Positions 6,276-6,649 of a stretch of DNA of 6,649 bases are shown piece after piece. The stretch lies in NCBI GenBank assembly GCA_026197195.1, contig JAPHUG010000457.1:1-6649 (forward strand), given 5' to 3'. The stretch is from Sedimenticola sp. Its GTDB lineage: Bacteria > Pseudomonadota > Gammaproteobacteria > Chromatiales > Chromatiaceae. Below the pieces are notes generated by a model. That model was not told the DNA's origin. It did not search any database and saw only the letters and a program-made list of their open reading frames with translations. A program made the position numbers and the translations under genes. Position 1 is the first letter of the stretch. Every line of letters starts with the position of its first letter.

Positions 6276-6293
6276 AACGGGGCTTTACCCGTT
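6276..6293. other. Small hairpin upstream of the DUF599 gene
   Basis: AACGGG (6276-6281) and CCCGTT (6288-6293) form a perfect 6-bp stem with a 6-base loop about 70 bases upstream of the DUF599 start. It is too short to assign; it could be an operator half-site pair or a 5' leader hairpin. Confidence 0.25.
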
Positions 6294-6310
6294 AGGATTT
6301 GAGGGAACCA

Positions 6311-6345
6311 AGGAGTCGAAGTCGGCAAAGCCGACTCCGACTCCT
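6311..6345. repeat. 16-bp GAGTCG-type inverted repeat
   Basis: Arms 6311-6326 and 6330-6345 pair at 15 of 16 positions (one A/C mismatch, 6319/6337) around a 3-base AAA loop. Each arm contains two offset copies of an AGTCG-like unit. The core GAGTCG/CGACTC also forms the hairpin at 808-839, which suggests a dispersed intergenic palindrome family of the REP type in this genome. The element is followed by a purine-rich stretch and no T-run, so a terminator role is less likely. Confidence 0.5.
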
Positions 6346-6649
6346 GTTAAAAAGGGAATAGCAAGTAGTACCTCTCCTCACCACTGAGTAGCAAGGTTGC
6401 ATAAGATGGCCTTGATTACCCACCAAATTGAGTCTGAACGCAGCACAAGACGGATTCACTAAACTACCCGTATGAAAAATCTGTTTCACATGGGCTTCGG
6501 CCTTTGCGAGGTACTTTTGTGACCAAAAGTACCCAAAAGTCTCTCCCCGCCAGCCTGCCCTTCGGGTCCTCTGCGCTTCTCGATGTGAGCGGCGCGCTAA
6601 TAAACTCGCCGCTAAAGCGGCTCAGACAAATTAGCGCTTGTCTCCGCTC
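6346..6649. repeat. Structured non-coding stretch, probable dispersed repeat running off the edge
   Basis: No plausible gene is present. The left part (6346-6490) has no obvious structure. The right part is a chain of inverted repeats: a C(TTCG)G mini-hairpin (6493-6502); a perfect 10-bp stem GGTACTTTTG/CAAAAGTACC with loop TGAC (6510-6533) followed by a third CAAAAGT copy (6534-6540); a CC(TTCG)GG (6559-6566); GCGCTAAT/ATTAGCGC (6594-6601 with 6630-6637) enclosing GCCGC-TAAA-GCGGC (6608-6621); and an outer GAGCGG/CCGCTC pair (6587-6592 with 6644-6649). The CAAAAGTACCCAAAAGT stretch followed by a GGCAGGCTGGCGGGG-like segment (minus strand) recalls repeats scattered through proteobacterial genomes; this is from memory and not verified. 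The element seems to continue past the window. Confidence 0.45.

Noticed and set aside
6292..6489. 65-residue minus-strand open frame in the right-hand non-coding stretch
   Set aside because: It runs through the inverted repeat at 6311-6345, has no ribosome site or domain, and is best explained as an accidental frame in a repeat.
6510..6540. Insertion sequence end
   Set aside because: The inverted repeat is a hairpin with a 4-base loop, not separated terminal repeats, and no transposase fragment or target duplication is visible.

Overview
The window looks like a chromosomal segment of a gammaproteobacterium with roughly balanced GC content. The evidence is a DUF3581 protein (a family known mainly from Gammaproteobacteria), a UbiM-type ubiquinone hydroxylase and a DUF599 membrane protein. 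The intergenic hairpins and the structured element at the right edge would suit a marine or sulfur-oxidising lineage, but that placement is inference. I see no rRNA, tRNA, CRISPR array, transposase or prophage gene.

Layout from left to right. Positions 1-768 (+) hold the 3' part of an ACT-like plus V4R-like ligand-sensor protein, probably truncated by the window start. It converges on a small four-helix membrane protein (885-1286, -) across a 116-base region with overlapping hairpins. Positions 1287-1888 have no gene I can support; they hold a 35-base dyad and a stretch that may be a dispersed repeat. A DUF3581 protein (1889-2596, +) converges on an exported metallo-beta-lactamase-fold hydrolase (2639-3583, -), with a perfect 13-bp hairpin between them. 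Upstream of the hydrolase on the same strand is a small exported or membrane protein (3688-4002, -). It is divergent from ubiM (4274-5476, +) across a 271-base control region. ubiM and a DUF599 membrane protein (5471-6205, -) converge and share a palindromic TTATAA that supplies both stop codons. The last 350 bases have no convincing gene and are rich in inverted repeats, probably the edge of a dispersed intergenic element.

Most genes are singly transcribed and orientation alternates, so there is no obvious multigene system. The one clear metabolic assignment is ubiM, which acts in ubiquinone ring hydroxylation; its neighbours are not ubiquinone genes. The items most worth following up are the ACT/V4R fusion, a similar sequence upstream of both DUF3581 and ubiM, and the structured repeat at the right edge. 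I did not find strong evidence for a new multi-gene system.
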